Below, piece by piece: positions 22,595 through 33,603 of a DNA stretch of 64,000 nucleotides. The notes beneath the pieces are model-generated. The model was given only the letters and a program-made list of their open reading frames with translations, ran no database searches and was not told where the DNA came from. Origin of the DNA: Multifurca ochricompacta (lineage: Eukaryota > Basidiomycota > Agaricomycetes > Russulales > Russulaceae); assembly GCA_022496185.1 (NCBI GenBank), contig WTXG01000011.1:1-64000 (forward strand), read 5' to 3'. Position numbers and translations under genes: made by a program. The first letter of the stretch is position 1. Each line of letters starts with the position of its first letter.

Positions 22595-22888
22595 TGTTGA
22601 GACAGACCCAAAGCCACCGGATCAACCCGAGTGGCATTACCGCCATGCACACTTGTGGCGTGCTTTGACTGATTGATAAAGGACAATCCACAAACGCTCT
22701 TTATTCTCTCTTGTGACTGTAGGACAATGGACTTAGATAGTATTGTTCTACAAACTAGGATTACACTCTCTTTTAGTATTTAAGGACATCCCTTTGTGTA
22801 GTTGTCACTTCAGTTTTAACCAACTAAACTGAATTATCGCTACTAAACTAGGTAGCGCTTATCTAACTCACTGCTGCTCAAATCGACA
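22595..22888 (+). repeat. Copia-X2 5' LTR (short form)
   Basis: 294 bases, TGTTGAGACAG...AATCGACA. It lacks 114 bases present in the 3' LTR, between two copies of AGTTTTAACCAACTAAACTG. It is followed at once by the primer site. Confidence 0.93.
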
Positions 22889-22903
22889 GGTTATGGGCCC
22901 TGG
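22889..22903 (+). promoter_or_regulatory. Copia-X2 primer-binding site
   Basis: GGTTATGGGCCCTGG immediately after the 5' LTR. The first 12 bases are complementary to the initiator tRNA-Met anticodon arm (half-tRNA priming as in Drosophila copia). Confidence 0.8.
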
Positions 22904-23278
22904 CCGTATCTAATCTAATCCAGAAGAAGATCCACCCAAGATTACACAAGCTCCCTTCCCCTCTACACACACTGTTTTTTCTCTCACTCAAAAGGCGAGC
23001 CTCTGTTCCATGTCTATCATGATCTCATCTCCCCAGTCCCTGGAACTGGTGGACTGATGTAGACTGGGCCCCTAATCAGGGCTTCCCACGAGCCGTGCGA
23101 TGGAGCGTGGCGACGCTGAAGCACGTGTGAGTACTCTCTCGGGCCCTTTGACGGACCGAGAGGCTGGATCCTTAGTGGATTCAGGGCGCACAGTTGATAC
23201 ATCAGAGATTGATCGGATCTTCACTATCTGGGTCTAACTGCTCTGCTCACCCAGATTGGCAAATTACTAAGCAGCACT

Positions 23279-24330
23279 ATGGCCCCCTCTTTTTCCTTTC
23301 CCCCTTCTGCCGCGATCGAGGTCCTTGACGGATCTAACTGGTCCACTTGGTCATCACGCATGATGGCCCTGTTCCGAATGAATGGCGTCCGAGATCATCT
23401 AACCGAAGACAAGCCCAGCACACCCTCAGCCGACTGGAACACCTTGGAAGGTGTTCTCCAAGGCATCCTTGAACTTTACACTCAGAAGGATGTCTGGCAG
23501 ACCGTCTCGGACGACAAATTATATGCCACCTGCAAGGACAAGTGGGACCAGCTCAAGAAAGTATACGGAGGCATCGGATCTATGTCTGCGTTCAACACAT
23601 GGGTTGCGCTCACTAGCACCGCGCTCGACGACTCATCTCCCATGCTTCCTCAGTTGCAGAAGTTAAATGATGCACGCGTTACTCTCAAAAATAATGAGAT
23701 GGAGATTTCAGATCTCCAATTTTGCTTCATCCTCATCAAGGCGCTGCCGGACTCATACTCGGCGGTCATGTCTACCATCTTAGCTACTGGAGCACCAGCG
23801 GACCTTTCCCCACTAACCATACAAGAGCGTATCATAAATGAGGAAGGTCGACGGTCCGGTTCCTCCGCTGCACTCAACAAGTCCGCGCCCGTCAAAAAGC
23901 CTGATAACAAAGACAAGAAGGCTACAAAATGCTTCTACTGTCAGAAAAAGGGGCATCGGATTTCCGAGTGCAGGAAGAAGAAGAAGGATGAGGAGGACAA
24001 AAAGGCAGCGGAGTCGGGGCAAAACAAGGCAGTTAACGCACATCTAGCCACAACATCGGCATCTATTGTAGAAGTTACCGATGACACTAATGATATCCAC
24101 GTTTCCTTGTATGCTGCCGCCCGATCTCGCTGGATGATGGACTCTGGCGCAACGCATCACATAACCCCGCACCGATCTGACTTCACAGAGTATGCACCCA
24201 TGAATGGGACTGTCCGCCTAGGCGACAACTCCAATGTCAAACAAATCGGTGTCGGGAAGGTGGTCTTCAAAACCACTCTTGGGAGTCGAGATTCTGAGGT
24301 TACCCTGAATAAGTTCTTCACATTCCAGAT
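23279..24330 (+). pseudogene. Copia-X2 gag and protease
   Basis: Starts at ATG after a leader of about 375 bases. Gag core DGSNWSTWSSRMMALFRMNG, the UBN2-like gag block ending LQKLNDARVTLKNNEMEISD, zinc knuckle CFYCQKKGHRISEC (about 23930-23971), a Lys-rich stretch, then the intact protease motif WMMDSGATHHITP near 24131. The frame is lost by a one-base deletion near 24315 inside VTLN(N)VLHIPD, so the polyprotein is broken after the protease. No CpG-type stop is present in this part. Confidence 0.9.
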
Positions 24331-27308
24331 GTTCGGACGCGCTTCATCTCTACGCGCGCTCTCGCACAAAGGGGTGCTCAGATCTCATTCACTGATAAGT
24401 TTTTTACTATTATGGTACGAAACCGGAAAATCGCGCAAGGGTACCTGGAGGACAACCTCTATTGGCTGGATGCCTCCATCTCCGCCCTTCACGCGCACAC
24501 GCACACGCACACGTCTCATCCTATCGACCTTTGGCATCGCCGTATGGGGCACATGTCTTACAACACCCTCAAATGGTATCATTCTTCCGTAAAAGGAATC
24601 TCGCTTGATGCTTCGATCATCTCCGACCAGTCACCATGTCCTGGGTGTGAATTTGGGAAACAGTCGTGGCTACCCTTTTCGGTCTCTCACAAGGCTCGGA
24701 TCGGGTCTACAAATCGTTCACAGCGATCTAGCTGGCCTGATGCAGAAACAGTCTCTCCAAGGCGCGCTTTACATTGCAACGTTTGTCGATGACTATTCCA
24801 GACATGGGGTAGTGTACTTTCTCCGAAGCAAAGATCAGCTTGCCGCCGCGTTCAAAAAGTTCCTCTCCTGGGCTGAGACCCAGACGACTGAGAAACTGCT
24901 TACGCTGCATTCTGACCGCGGGGGGAGTTCTTATCAGGCGCCGTGAGAACTGTACTGGACCAAAAGGGGATCGAACATAAGCTAACGATGCCAGGTTGCC
25001 GCAACAAAACGGCATAGCTGAGCGATGGAATCGAACCATCATGGACAAAGCGCGGGCGATGCTACATGGCCCGGCTTGTCCCTCGGCTTCTGGGAGCTGG
25101 CAGTGGATACTGCCGTTCACACTTACAATAGGACTCCCAGCAGAACGATAGGTTGGCGCATGCCGCATGAGCTCTGGAGTGGTGGTCACGCTCCAGATGT
25201 CTCATATTTCCGAGTCTTTGGCTGTAAGGCATATGTACACGTGCCTGAGAACAAGCGTAAGAAACTCGATCTGCAATCAGTCGAGATGACACTTGTAGGG
25301 TATGAGCCGGGTTCTAAGGGTTACCGGTTCTGGAATTGACATACCCAATCAATAGCTCTGTCACGCAATGTAGCATTCGACGAGAGTTCCTTTCCTTTTT
25401 GGGAGAGCAGCCAGCCGTCTGCCTCGCCCGCGCAACCCCCAGTCCTTGAAGGACCACTGGCCGTCACTGTCCCCACGTCCTCCGCTATCCCAGCAATCAC
25501 TTCCGGAGTGGCCGCTCCGCCAAGGACGCCATCTCCACCAGCTACCCCACAACGCATTTCAGGTCCTGAACCCGAAGTCTTAGACGCTCCCCCACTTATG
25601 CACCCACTTCCCGTATCTCCGGTCCCGACGTCACGCAGACTCCACCTCGGAGGATCTCCCGCGGCTGCGGCCAAACCCTCGGCGAAACCCTCGTTACTAC
25701 AACAAGGACAATGCGCACTTGATGCAAATGGGAGACTGGGTCACACGGCACTTCTCGCAGCTGCCGCTTATCACGATCTGTTGACTTTTAGGGAGGCTAT
25801 GAACTCGGAGTTCGCCGATGAATGGCAAGATGCCTGTCAATATGAGATCGACGCGCTTGCCAAGAATGGCACCTGGACCTTGGTCGATTTACCCGTGGGC
25901 CAGAAACCCGTCAAATCTAAATGGGTATTCAAGCGCAAAGCCGATGGACGCTTTCGCGCGCGTTTGGTAGCTAAGGGTTTACGCAGATACAGGGGATTGA
26001 TTATGATGAAACTTTCTCACCAGTTGCCCAGTTTGAGTTGTTGAGACTCTTGCTAGCGTTGGCCACGCTAGAGGATTGGGAGATCCACCAAATGGACGTC
26101 AAGTCGGCGTTCCTTAACGGGTTACTGGATGAGGAGATCTATATGGAGCAACCGCAAGGTTTCATCAGCTCCGGCCAGGAGAACAAGGTTTGTCTCCTCA
26201 AAAAGGCAATTTATGGCCTCAAGCAAGCCTCACGCGCATGGAACTTACAATTCCATGGAGTTCTATTGGAGCTGGCTTCATGCGCACCTACTCCGATGCG
26301 GGAGTTTATGTGTTTCATCGCCAAGACGGGAGGGTATGGTAATTATCATCCTCTATGTCGATGACATCACACTTCTAGGCGACTCTGCCCAAGAGATAAC
26401 CAAGATCAAGTCCACATTATCTAAGCGCTATGATATGACAGACTTAGGCGAAATCGACTCTTATCTCGGAGTCCGGATCACTCGCGATCGTTCACTCAAA
26501 CGCTTGGACATTGACCAATCAAAGTACATCTTAGAGATCGTCGAACGTTTTGGGATGGCGGATGCGAACCCCGCACGCACTCCACTTCCCGCTGGTGCTG
26601 AGGCACACCTGGTAAAGCACACTGCACAGGCAACACCATCTGAAATCAAGCAATACCAGCAGATCATAGGCAGTCTCTGTACGTGCAAATTGGGACTCGC
26701 CCAGACATTTCTTTTGCGGTCACGCGGCTCGCCCAGTATGCCGCAAACCCTTCACCCCAACACCTCCGTCTTGCCAAGTACGTTCTCGCCTACCTCAAAG
26801 GTACAGCAGACCTTCGGCTTCGCTACGATGGAGCGCGCGGAGATGGCCTTGTTGGCTACTCGGACTCTAGTCTTGGAGACGATGCCGACGACTACCATTC
26901 TACCTCGGGCTATGTTTTCCTTCTGCCGATGCCGCTATCTCTTGGACATCACGCAAGCAGAAGACAGTGGCTCAAAGCACCACACACGCCGAATACATGG
27001 CAATGGCTGACACAGCCAACCAAGCCGCCTGGTACCGCAGTTTCCTCTCGGAGATCGGCTACGACATTTCCGATCCGATTCCCTTACACGGCGACAACAA
27101 AGGCGCTGTCGACTTGGCGCTCAATCCCGTGACCGGGAGACGATCAAAACATATCTCCATCAAGTATCATGCAATCCGTGAATATGTCGAAAAAGGCTTC
27201 ATTACTCTTATCAGGACGCCGACCAATGACATGCTCGCTGATGGCTTTACTAAGCCGCACGCTCACGTGCAGCTCACTGATTTTGTCACCGGATTAGGTT
27301 TACTCTGA
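24331..27308 (+). pseudogene. Copia-X2 integrase, reverse transcriptase and RNase H (frame-broken)
   Basis: Domains in copia order but scattered over three frames by about ten single-base changes: YLEDNLYWLDASISALH and WHRRMGHMSYNTLKWYH (zinc region), ALYIATFVDDYSRHGVVYFL (integrase core, about 24762), HSDRGG (24909), SLGFWELAVDTAVHTYNRTP (25080), Pro-rich linker, KSKWVFKRKADGRFRARL (25915), WEIHQMDVKSAFLNG (26078), LYVDDITLLGD (YVDD near 26354), AQSTTHAEYMAMAD (26968) and GRRSKHISIKYHAIREYVE (27138) of RNase H. There is a (CA)n tract near 24500. The frame breaks contrast with the near-identical LTRs. Confidence 0.88.
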
Positions 27309-27335
27309 TCTGGGATTGTCTTAATCACGGGGGAA

Positions 27336-27743
27336 TGTTGAGACAGACCCAAAGCCACCGGATCAACCCGAGTGGCATTACCGCCATGCACGCTTGTGGC
27401 GTGCTTTGACTGATTGATAAAGGACAATCCACAAACGCTCTTTATTCTCTCTTGTGACTGTAGGACAATGGACTTAGATAGTATTGTTCTACAAACTAGG
27501 ATTACACTCTCTTTTAGTATTTAAGGACATCCCTTTGTGTAGTTGTCACTTCAGTTTTAACCAACTAAACTGAAGTGAGTATTACTTATCTTATCTCTTA
27601 CCTTACTTAGTTAACGTGTTACATCACACAGTTATCACTACTAAACTAGGTAAACATAATATTATTAGTTTTAACCAACTAAACTGAATTATCGCTACTA
27701 AACTAGGTAGCGCTTATCTAACTCGCTGCTGCTCAAATCAACA
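27336..27743 (+). repeat. Copia-X2 3' LTR (long form)
   Basis: 408 bases, preceded by GGGGGAA. It contains the additional 114-base segment with AGTGAGTATTACTT and a TAACGTGTTACATC stretch between the direct repeats. The end AATCAACA corresponds to AATCGACA in the 5' LTR. Confidence 0.93.
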
Positions 27744-27748
27744 TCCCA

Positions 27749-28097
27749 ATCCTCAAGCGTGACCAATGCTAACAATAGTCTAAGAGACTCAAATCTGGCG
27801 ACTGGGGAGAAGGTTTCATTGAAGTCCACCCCCTCTATTTGGGTGAACCCTTTTGCTACTAGCCTAGCACAAAAGCGTCCATCTGCTTTCAATTTAAAGA
27901 CCCACTTTGACTTTACAGCCTTTCTACCTTCTGGAAGGTCTTCAAGGTGCCACACTTTAAGTTTTTCTAAGGCATCAATTTCATATTGACATGCCTCAAG
28001 CCAATCACTGGCATTATCAGACTCCATTGCTTCTTTAAAAGTAAGAGGATCCCTATAAGGCGATCCTGCAGCATTGAGTAGATCCATCTGTCCAAGT
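27749..28097 (-). pseudogene. Copia-Y2 reverse transcriptase, N-terminal part
   Basis: The minus strand reads QMDLLNAAGSPYRDPLTFKE, EACQYEIDALEKLKVW, KAVKSKWVFKLKADGRF, LVAKGFTQIEGVDFNETFSP and VARFESLRLLLA, the start of a copia RT domain. It directly continues the RT at 22594 when copia-X2 is removed. Upstream it is cut by LTR-D2. Confidence 0.92.
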
Positions 28098-28598
28098 TGT
28101 TGAACACAGAAGATGTTCGGTGATGCTTCAGGCATCAGGTGATTAGATTAGCTACTTTGTAGATTAGATTAGATACCGGAGTTTTGGACTTTTACATTAT
28201 CATTATTACTTTCTTTCTCACATTCCGCAGTAGCTGACTGATGCACCATGTAACATGTGATTTCTGTAATGGCCAATGGCCTTTCTCCCTCATGTTTGTT
28301 GTTTGGACTTTGTCCAGCACTTGTGGACTTATTCCCAGTGCACAGACCATCCCTTGGATAGTATATAAGGGTGTCTGTTTCATCTCTTACACTTCAGAGT
28401 TTTCTTCACCTCTGAAGTGTAAGTCCCTATCTCTCTACTTACTACCTTACCTCTAACTAACCATCTCTCATAGATAACTTGTTTATAGGTGTGTAGTATA
28501 GTAATATAGAGTTTTCTTCACCTCTGAAGTATAACTTGTTTATAGCCTAACCCACTAACTATCCACAGTCAGTATGCTGCGCACATGCCTGTTCGACA
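28098..28598 (+). mobile_element. LTR-D2: solo copia-Y type LTR in copia-Y2 pol
   Basis: 501 bases, TGTTGAACACAG...TTCGACA, flanked by CAAGT at 28093-28097 and 28599-28603. It is of the TGTTGAACA subfamily (as copia-Y1). It is oriented opposite to the host element. TATATAAGGG promoter near 28362. Confidence 0.9.
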
Positions 28599-28603
28599 CA
28601 AGT

Positions 28604-29903
28604 CTGGAAGAACCCTGCACAAACTCTGCATTATCCTCGTTGTAGAAGCAAGGATTCAGACGACGATTCGATTGGGACGTGCAGTATCCAAGTCTAAATC
28701 TTGTTGGATTGCCCTATCTTGTTGTTCAGAGCATGGACTTGTCCTCTGAAAATTAGGTTGAGGAAGTCTGCCTGCGATCCTTTTGGATTTTCTGATTGCA
28801 CGGGTTCTTTTGGGAGGGGAGGATGGTTCCATAACTTGTGATGGAGGAGTCTGGTATATAGTCTGAGGGTGTGTGGTGTCTACATTACGTGTGGGTGTGG
28901 TAGGCTGTGGTGGTAATTGAGGAGGTACGATGTCCTCCTGTTCCTCTTCCAGGTCTTCCTCATCTTGAGGAGCCTCAGGAACTTGTGTAGCAGTTGTGGT
29001 GGTGGCTGGACTGAGCCACCAGGTAATATAAATGAGCCACCTTCAGTAGGTTGCTCTATTGTTTATCTGCTCTGCTGTCCTTTACAGAGCGGGATGGGAA
29101 GGATCTCTCATCAAATGTAACATCTCGTGAAAAGATGAGAGACTGGATACAACTATCCCAAAGTGTATAGCCCTTAGAAGTGGGCTCATATCTGACAAAG
29201 ACGGCTTCCCTGGCTTTGGGATCTAATTTATGCCGCTTGCCCTCTGGAACATGATAGTAGGCTTTGCAACCAAAGACCTTGAAGTATGAGACATCTGGTT
29301 TGTTCCCAACCAGAAGCTCAAGTGGAGTTTTCCACTTATTAGAACGGATGGGAGTTCTGTTATATATATGACATGCTGTTCAACAGCACACTCCCAGAAG
29401 CCAAGAGACAGGCCAGCATCATGCAGCATGCTGGTGCCTTTTTCCATAATGGTTCTATTGAACCTCTCAGCCCTTCCATTCTGTTGTGGACTATACGGCA
29501 TCATAAGTTTATGCTCTATGCCAAAATCTTCAAGCGTTGCCTTCAGCGCCTTGTTCACATACTCGCCACCACAATCTGTATGAAGACACTTAATTTTATG
29601 ATTAAATTTATTTTCAAGTAGTGTCTTCAGTTTATTAAAAACTGGTGTGAACAGATCTTTAGACTTCATTGGAATGATTAGAGCATATCTGCTAAAATCG
29701 TCCAAGAAGGTGGCAAAGTATAGATTCCCTTGTATTGAACTGCACTGCAAGGGACCTACAAGATCACTATGAAGGATCTCCAGGGGGGCTGATGCACGCT
29801 TTGAAGATGGGGGAAATGGAAGACAATGGGACTTGCCCATTTCACAGCCATAACACAGCTTGTCTTCCACTTGGCTATTATTAATTCTGAGGCCTTTAAC
29901 CAC
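28604..29903 (-). pseudogene. Copia-Y2 integrase and linker to RT
   Basis: The minus strand from 29903 reads CYGCEMGKSHCLPFPPSSKR (zinc region end), EILHSDLVGPLQC, GNLYFATFLDDFSRYALIIP, HTDCGGEYVNKALK, MMPYSPQQNGRAERFNRTIM, GLSLGFWECAVEQHVIYI, then FGCKAYYHVPEG-type residues and, below 29220, a degraded Pro/acidic linker with several stops, reaching LTR-D2 at 28603. A one-base frame change relative to gag lies near 29890-29900, in the MSKDALK(R) region. Confidence 0.88.
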
Positions 29904-31330
29904 CTCAGGAGCATATCTTTTAGGGCATCTTTAGACATATGGCCCATTCTTTGATGCCAGATTTCTAGTGAGGCAGATGCAGTTGTATGGATACTACTTA
30001 GGACTTGTTTGCCTAGTACCCAATACAATTTGCCAAACTTCCATGCTTCTGCTATAATGTTGTCACCATATTTTATTGTTGCCTTCTTATCATCTAAGAA
30101 CACAGTTGCCCCTTTTTCTACTAGGGCACTGGCGGAGAGTATTTTATGTCCTCCAGGCATGTGGAGCACATTGCTCAATTCCAAGTCGAAACCTTGATCA
30201 GTCCTGATGATCACAGTGCCAACCCCACTTGTCTTAACTATGGAGTTGTCACCTAGTGATACCTCATGGGTTGTGTTGGCTTTATATGTATCGAAGTCTT
30301 CAAGGTTTGGACTGAAATGAGATGTTGCTCCACTATCAAGCATCCAATAATCTGAGTTGATGTCCAGATTATAGGTGTGAACATAAAGGCGAATGCAAGG
30401 TGCTTCATGCACCTCCTCTATTTTGCCACTACCATTAACTATGGTGGCTATAGTGTTTACATGTTGGGCCTCAGCCCTCTTCTTGTTCCCTGCCTTGCCC
30501 TTTTTGGCATTCTCCAGGTCCTTCTTCTTCTTTGTGCAAGCATTGGACTTGTGTCCAGGCTTTTGGCAATAGAAGCAGACCACCCCTTGTGAACCAGGGG
30601 CAGCAGCGGGAAGTGGTGATAAATTTGTAGGTTTTTTAGTTTTGACAGGTGCTGCCTTAGATAGGACAGCACTACCACTTCCCGAGGGACCTGCCAGGCG
30701 ACTTTCCTCATTTAGGAACCTCTGCACAAGGTCCTGAGGAGAGAGTCGCTCTGGATCGCCAGAGGCCAGTATGGAGCCAGCAATGGCACTGTAAGAGTCT
30801 GGGAGAGCTTTTAACAATATAAAGCTCATCTGGAGGTCATTGACCTCCATCCCATTCTCTCTAAGGGTACTCCTGGCATCCAGAACTTTTTGTAATTGAG
30901 TTCTGAATGTCTGTCCTTCATCAAGACAGAAGGACACCAGGGCAAGCCACAGATTATATGTGGCCATGCTACCTATAGAGCCATACAGCCGCTCCAACTT
31001 ATTATACTTCTCACTGAGAGAAGGATAATTGGCATCAGAAGCTACTTGGGAGTAGACTTCCTGGGTGATGTTAAGGAAAAGGAGTCCAATCAACATTTCC
31101 TCTTCTCCCATCCATTCCCTAAGGATGGGATCAATTACTTCCTTCTGCATTTTCTCCTTCTCCTCCTTGTCCTCTGGGAGGAGGGGCATATCAGGGTAGG
31201 GTGTTATAATGTGCCTCCTGAGCCCATTCATCCTCAAAAGGGCATTGAAGTTGGCAGACCAAACCTGCCAGTTGGAGCCATCTAGGTGCTCCATCTTGGA
31301 GGAGGGAGGGAAGACAATTGAGGACGGCAT
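29756..31330 (-). pseudogene. Copia-Y2 gag and protease (best preserved copy)
   Basis: 524-residue frame from an ATG at 31330. Gag start MPSSIVFPPSSKMEHLDGSN, LGSI-type block GSIGSMATYNLWLALVSFCL, LQKVLDARSTLRENGMEVND, knuckle CFYCQKPGHKSNAC near residue 255, basic stretch, protease YWMLDSGATSHFSPNLEDFD near residue 330 with D-S-G-A-T intact, then LEIWHQRMGHMSKDALK of the integrase zinc region, after which the frame is lost. About 500 residues of gag-protease is normal for copia. The protein is intact only up to the frameshift. Confidence 0.9.
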
Positions 31331-32257
31331 TTTGAGATGTTTGTTTTAAAGTTCCTGGTTCCAAGGAGCAGTTAGAACCAGTGCCCAGGTCTCGCTTAAG
31401 AGTGCCACCCCATACTGTGGCGCTATGCTTCAGAACCTAGGAAGGTCCTGCCTCTGTTGTGCGACTTCTAGGTATAGTAAAGCTGTCTAGCGCAATCCTG
31501 TAACTAGACATAAGCTCTGGTAGACTAGCCAGAGTGTCTAGTGTAAACAAGACTGGGAGTCATGTCATGGAGGAGCCAACCGCAAGTTCCATTAGAGACA
31601 AAGGGTGTATAGCCCTTCCTCTAATGCTGGTGGTGGAGTCCATGATTAAGCCCTAGATGATTGGGGCCATGACTAAGTAGATGTCTAGTCTGTCTCTGGT
31701 AGGGCGTGGTTACCCTACAAAGGCAATGGATACTTATGCCCAGAGATAAAGACTATATCTACTATGTATAGACTATAGTAGTGCAGCCTACTTGTATTGA
31801 GCCCAAGCGTCATGGGAGTGACTACCCATGCCTTGTTCTAGACCCTAAACTCCACATGCGGGTCGCTAAACCCAGCTTACAGATAGAGCCAAGCATTGGC
31901 TGAACTTAAAGCCACAAGCTTCTGGCTATAGGCCTACTAAGACTATCTATGGGACAAAAACCCAGCTATAACTATGAAATTACTAATACCTAGTGCGCAC
32001 TCAAGGAGCTCAAGGTGTTTCACCCGCTTAGGGTCCCTCATCACCTTTTGCAAGAACCCCAAAGGGCTAGCCAAACAGTTCAGGATGAGCAGTAAACTGC
32101 GTCATCCTGTGGGGTGTTAAGGTGCACAGATGGTAAATAAGAAAGCTCACTGGAAGAAGCTGGTGGGAAAGACTTTGAAGCTTTTGTGAGCTTGAGTGTG
32201 CAAGAGCGAGTTGGGCTGTTAATGAACAAAGGGAATTACAGATCAGTATGAGTGGCA
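31331..32257 (-). other. Copia-Y2 long untranslated leader
   Basis: About 930 bases between primer site and gag ATG, with no long ORF. The corresponding leader of copia-Y1 (45671-46587) is of the same length and clearly related. Conserved pieces include a possible stem pairing CACTAGAGACAAAGG-type sequence with CCTTCCTCTAGTG about 20 bases later, and a repeated GGAGTCATGTCATGGAGG / GAGTCCATGA pair. Confidence 0.6.
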
Positions 32258-32269
32258 GGGCCCATAACC
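32258..32269 (-). promoter_or_regulatory. Copia-Y2 primer-binding site
   Basis: Minus strand GGTTATGGGCCC directly after the 5' LTR, complementary to the initiator tRNA-Met anticodon arm. Confidence 0.8.
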
Positions 32270-32781
32270 TGTCAAACAATTATGCTGCTGGTTATACTGA
32301 CTGTGGTTAGTAGCGGTAAGGCTATAAAACAAGTAGTACTTCAGAGGTAGAAGAACTCTATTACAACTATACTACTGACCTATAAAACAAGTAGTCTACA
32401 TAAGACAGTTAGTTAAAGGTAAAAACAGAGTATAATAAAAGGGAACTTACACTTCAGAGGTAGAAGAACTCTGAAGTGAAAGAGACGAAACAGACACCCT
32501 TATATACCCATAGGGGCCAGGGGAAATGGTCTGTGCGCACTGGGAATAAGTCCACAAGTGCCGGACAATAAACAGAGAGGGATAAAGGCCATTGGCCAAA
32601 GAGATATCACATGCTTACTGCACATTACTAAGTCCATCACTAATCAGCTGAGTAAGGAGAGAAAGAAATGTAATAAAGATAACATAAAAAGTCCGATACT
32701 CCGGAATCTAATCTAATCTAATCTACAGCTGAAGCGAACCTTAGATGCCTGAAGCATCTCCAGACACGTCCTGTGTCAACA
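32270..32781 (-). repeat. Copia-Y2 5' LTR
   Basis: 512 bases; plus strand TGTCAAAC...GTCAACA. Followed by CTTCT at 32782-32786. Matches the 3' LTR 20570-21081 in length and nearly in sequence. Confidence 0.92.
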
Positions 32782-32786
32782 CTTCT

Positions 32787-32975
32787 ACCTCTGAAGTGTA
32801 AGTCATCCTCTCTACTATCTTCACTACCTTTAGACTAACTCTGTATATAGAACTTGTCTTTCTAGGTGTGTAGTATAGTAATATAGAGTTTCTTCTACCT
32901 CTGAAGTAACTTGTCTTTCTAGCCTAACCCGCTAACACTTACAGTCAGTATGCTGTGCACCATGCCTGTTCAACA
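32787..32975 (+). repeat. Copia-Y1 3' LTR, second part
   Basis: Resumes the LTR begun at 20248 and ends ...CCTGTTCAACA. It is followed by AGAAG (32976-32980), which is the copia-Y1 target duplication. The other copy is CTTCT at 47113-47117, reversed because of the inversion. Confidence 0.9.
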
Positions 32976-33603
32976 AGAAGCACTGGTATTAGCATTGACT
33001 ACAGCCCCAGTTGCACCTGCAGTTGTCATGTCCAGAGCCCCTGCTTTGACAACTCCCCAGATATCCATACAATCTACTGACACAATCACCCCATTTTATC
33101 AAAACATGTTGACCATCACTGCCCAGCTCCCAGACCCAGCCCCTCCAGCCCCACCAGTTGTACCACCAAACATCCCTCCCCCTCAGGATGCTTGTCAGGT
33201 GTACTGCCCCAGACATTCACAGGGGATCGTTCACAGAGCAAGAAGTTTATGTTGGAATTTACAATGTTTAAAAACTTCAACCATGATGTTCCCCAGATAA
33301 TCAACCCTTTCCAACATGCCAATCTCTTCTTGTCTCTTATTTGAGGAGATGCAGTGGATGACTGGATGATGGAGCAGCTGGAATGGCTGAATGAACAGAT
33401 TGAGAGTGGACATTGTACCACTAGTGAAGGCCTCTGGGAAACCATTGCCCAGTGGTTTAAAGATGCCTTTATGGACAGGCAAGCCAAGCAGAAGGCTGCT
33501 CATGAGTTGAAGTCCCTGAAGATGGAGAAAGGGGACTTGGATGCCTATGTGGCAAAGTTCAGAAGCCTGGCCAACAGAGCAGGATACAACACAGATGAGG
33601 AAG
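32976..33603 (+). pseudogene. Gypsy-3 gag, middle part
   Basis: Encodes APALTTPQISIQSTDTI, LPDPAPPAPPVVPPNIPPP, then the gag core KFMLEFTMFKNFNHDVPQII-like, WMMEQLEWLNEQIESG, KMEKGDLDAYVAKFRSLANR. It lines up with residues after SEPEEY... of gypsy-2 gag. The preceding residues are at 47118-47449 on the minus strand. A frame break occurs near 33190-33240 and a TGA near 33341. It is cut at 33603 by LTR-A no. 4. Confidence 0.85.

Larger units (their letters stand above)
22595..27743 (+). mobile_element. Copia-X2: full-length, young-looking Ty1/copia element
   Basis: 5,149 bases, flanked by TCCCA at 22590-22594 and 27744-27748. 5' LTR 22595-22888 (294 bases), primer site 22889, gag from ATG 23279, protease, integrase, RT, RNase H to 27308, polypurine GGGGGAA at 27329-27335, 3' LTR 27336-27743 (408 bases). 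It is CpG-rich, and its LTRs differ by about three CpG changes plus one 114-base length difference. Its insertion split the copia-Y2 RT. Confidence 0.95.
20570..32781 (-). mobile_element. Copia-Y2: full-length Ty1/copia element with two nested insertions
   Basis: Minus strand; LTRs of 512 bases at 20570-21081 (3') and 32270-32781 (5'). Duplication CTTCT on both sides. Nested copia-X2 (22595-27743, TCCCA) and LTR-D2 (28098-28598, CAAGT) removed, it is about 6.55 kb. Order: 5' LTR, initiator tRNA-Met primer site, leader of about 0.9 kb, gag/protease from 31330, integrase, RT, RNase H, 3' LTR. It is inserted in the 3' LTR of copia-Y1. Confidence 0.93.
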
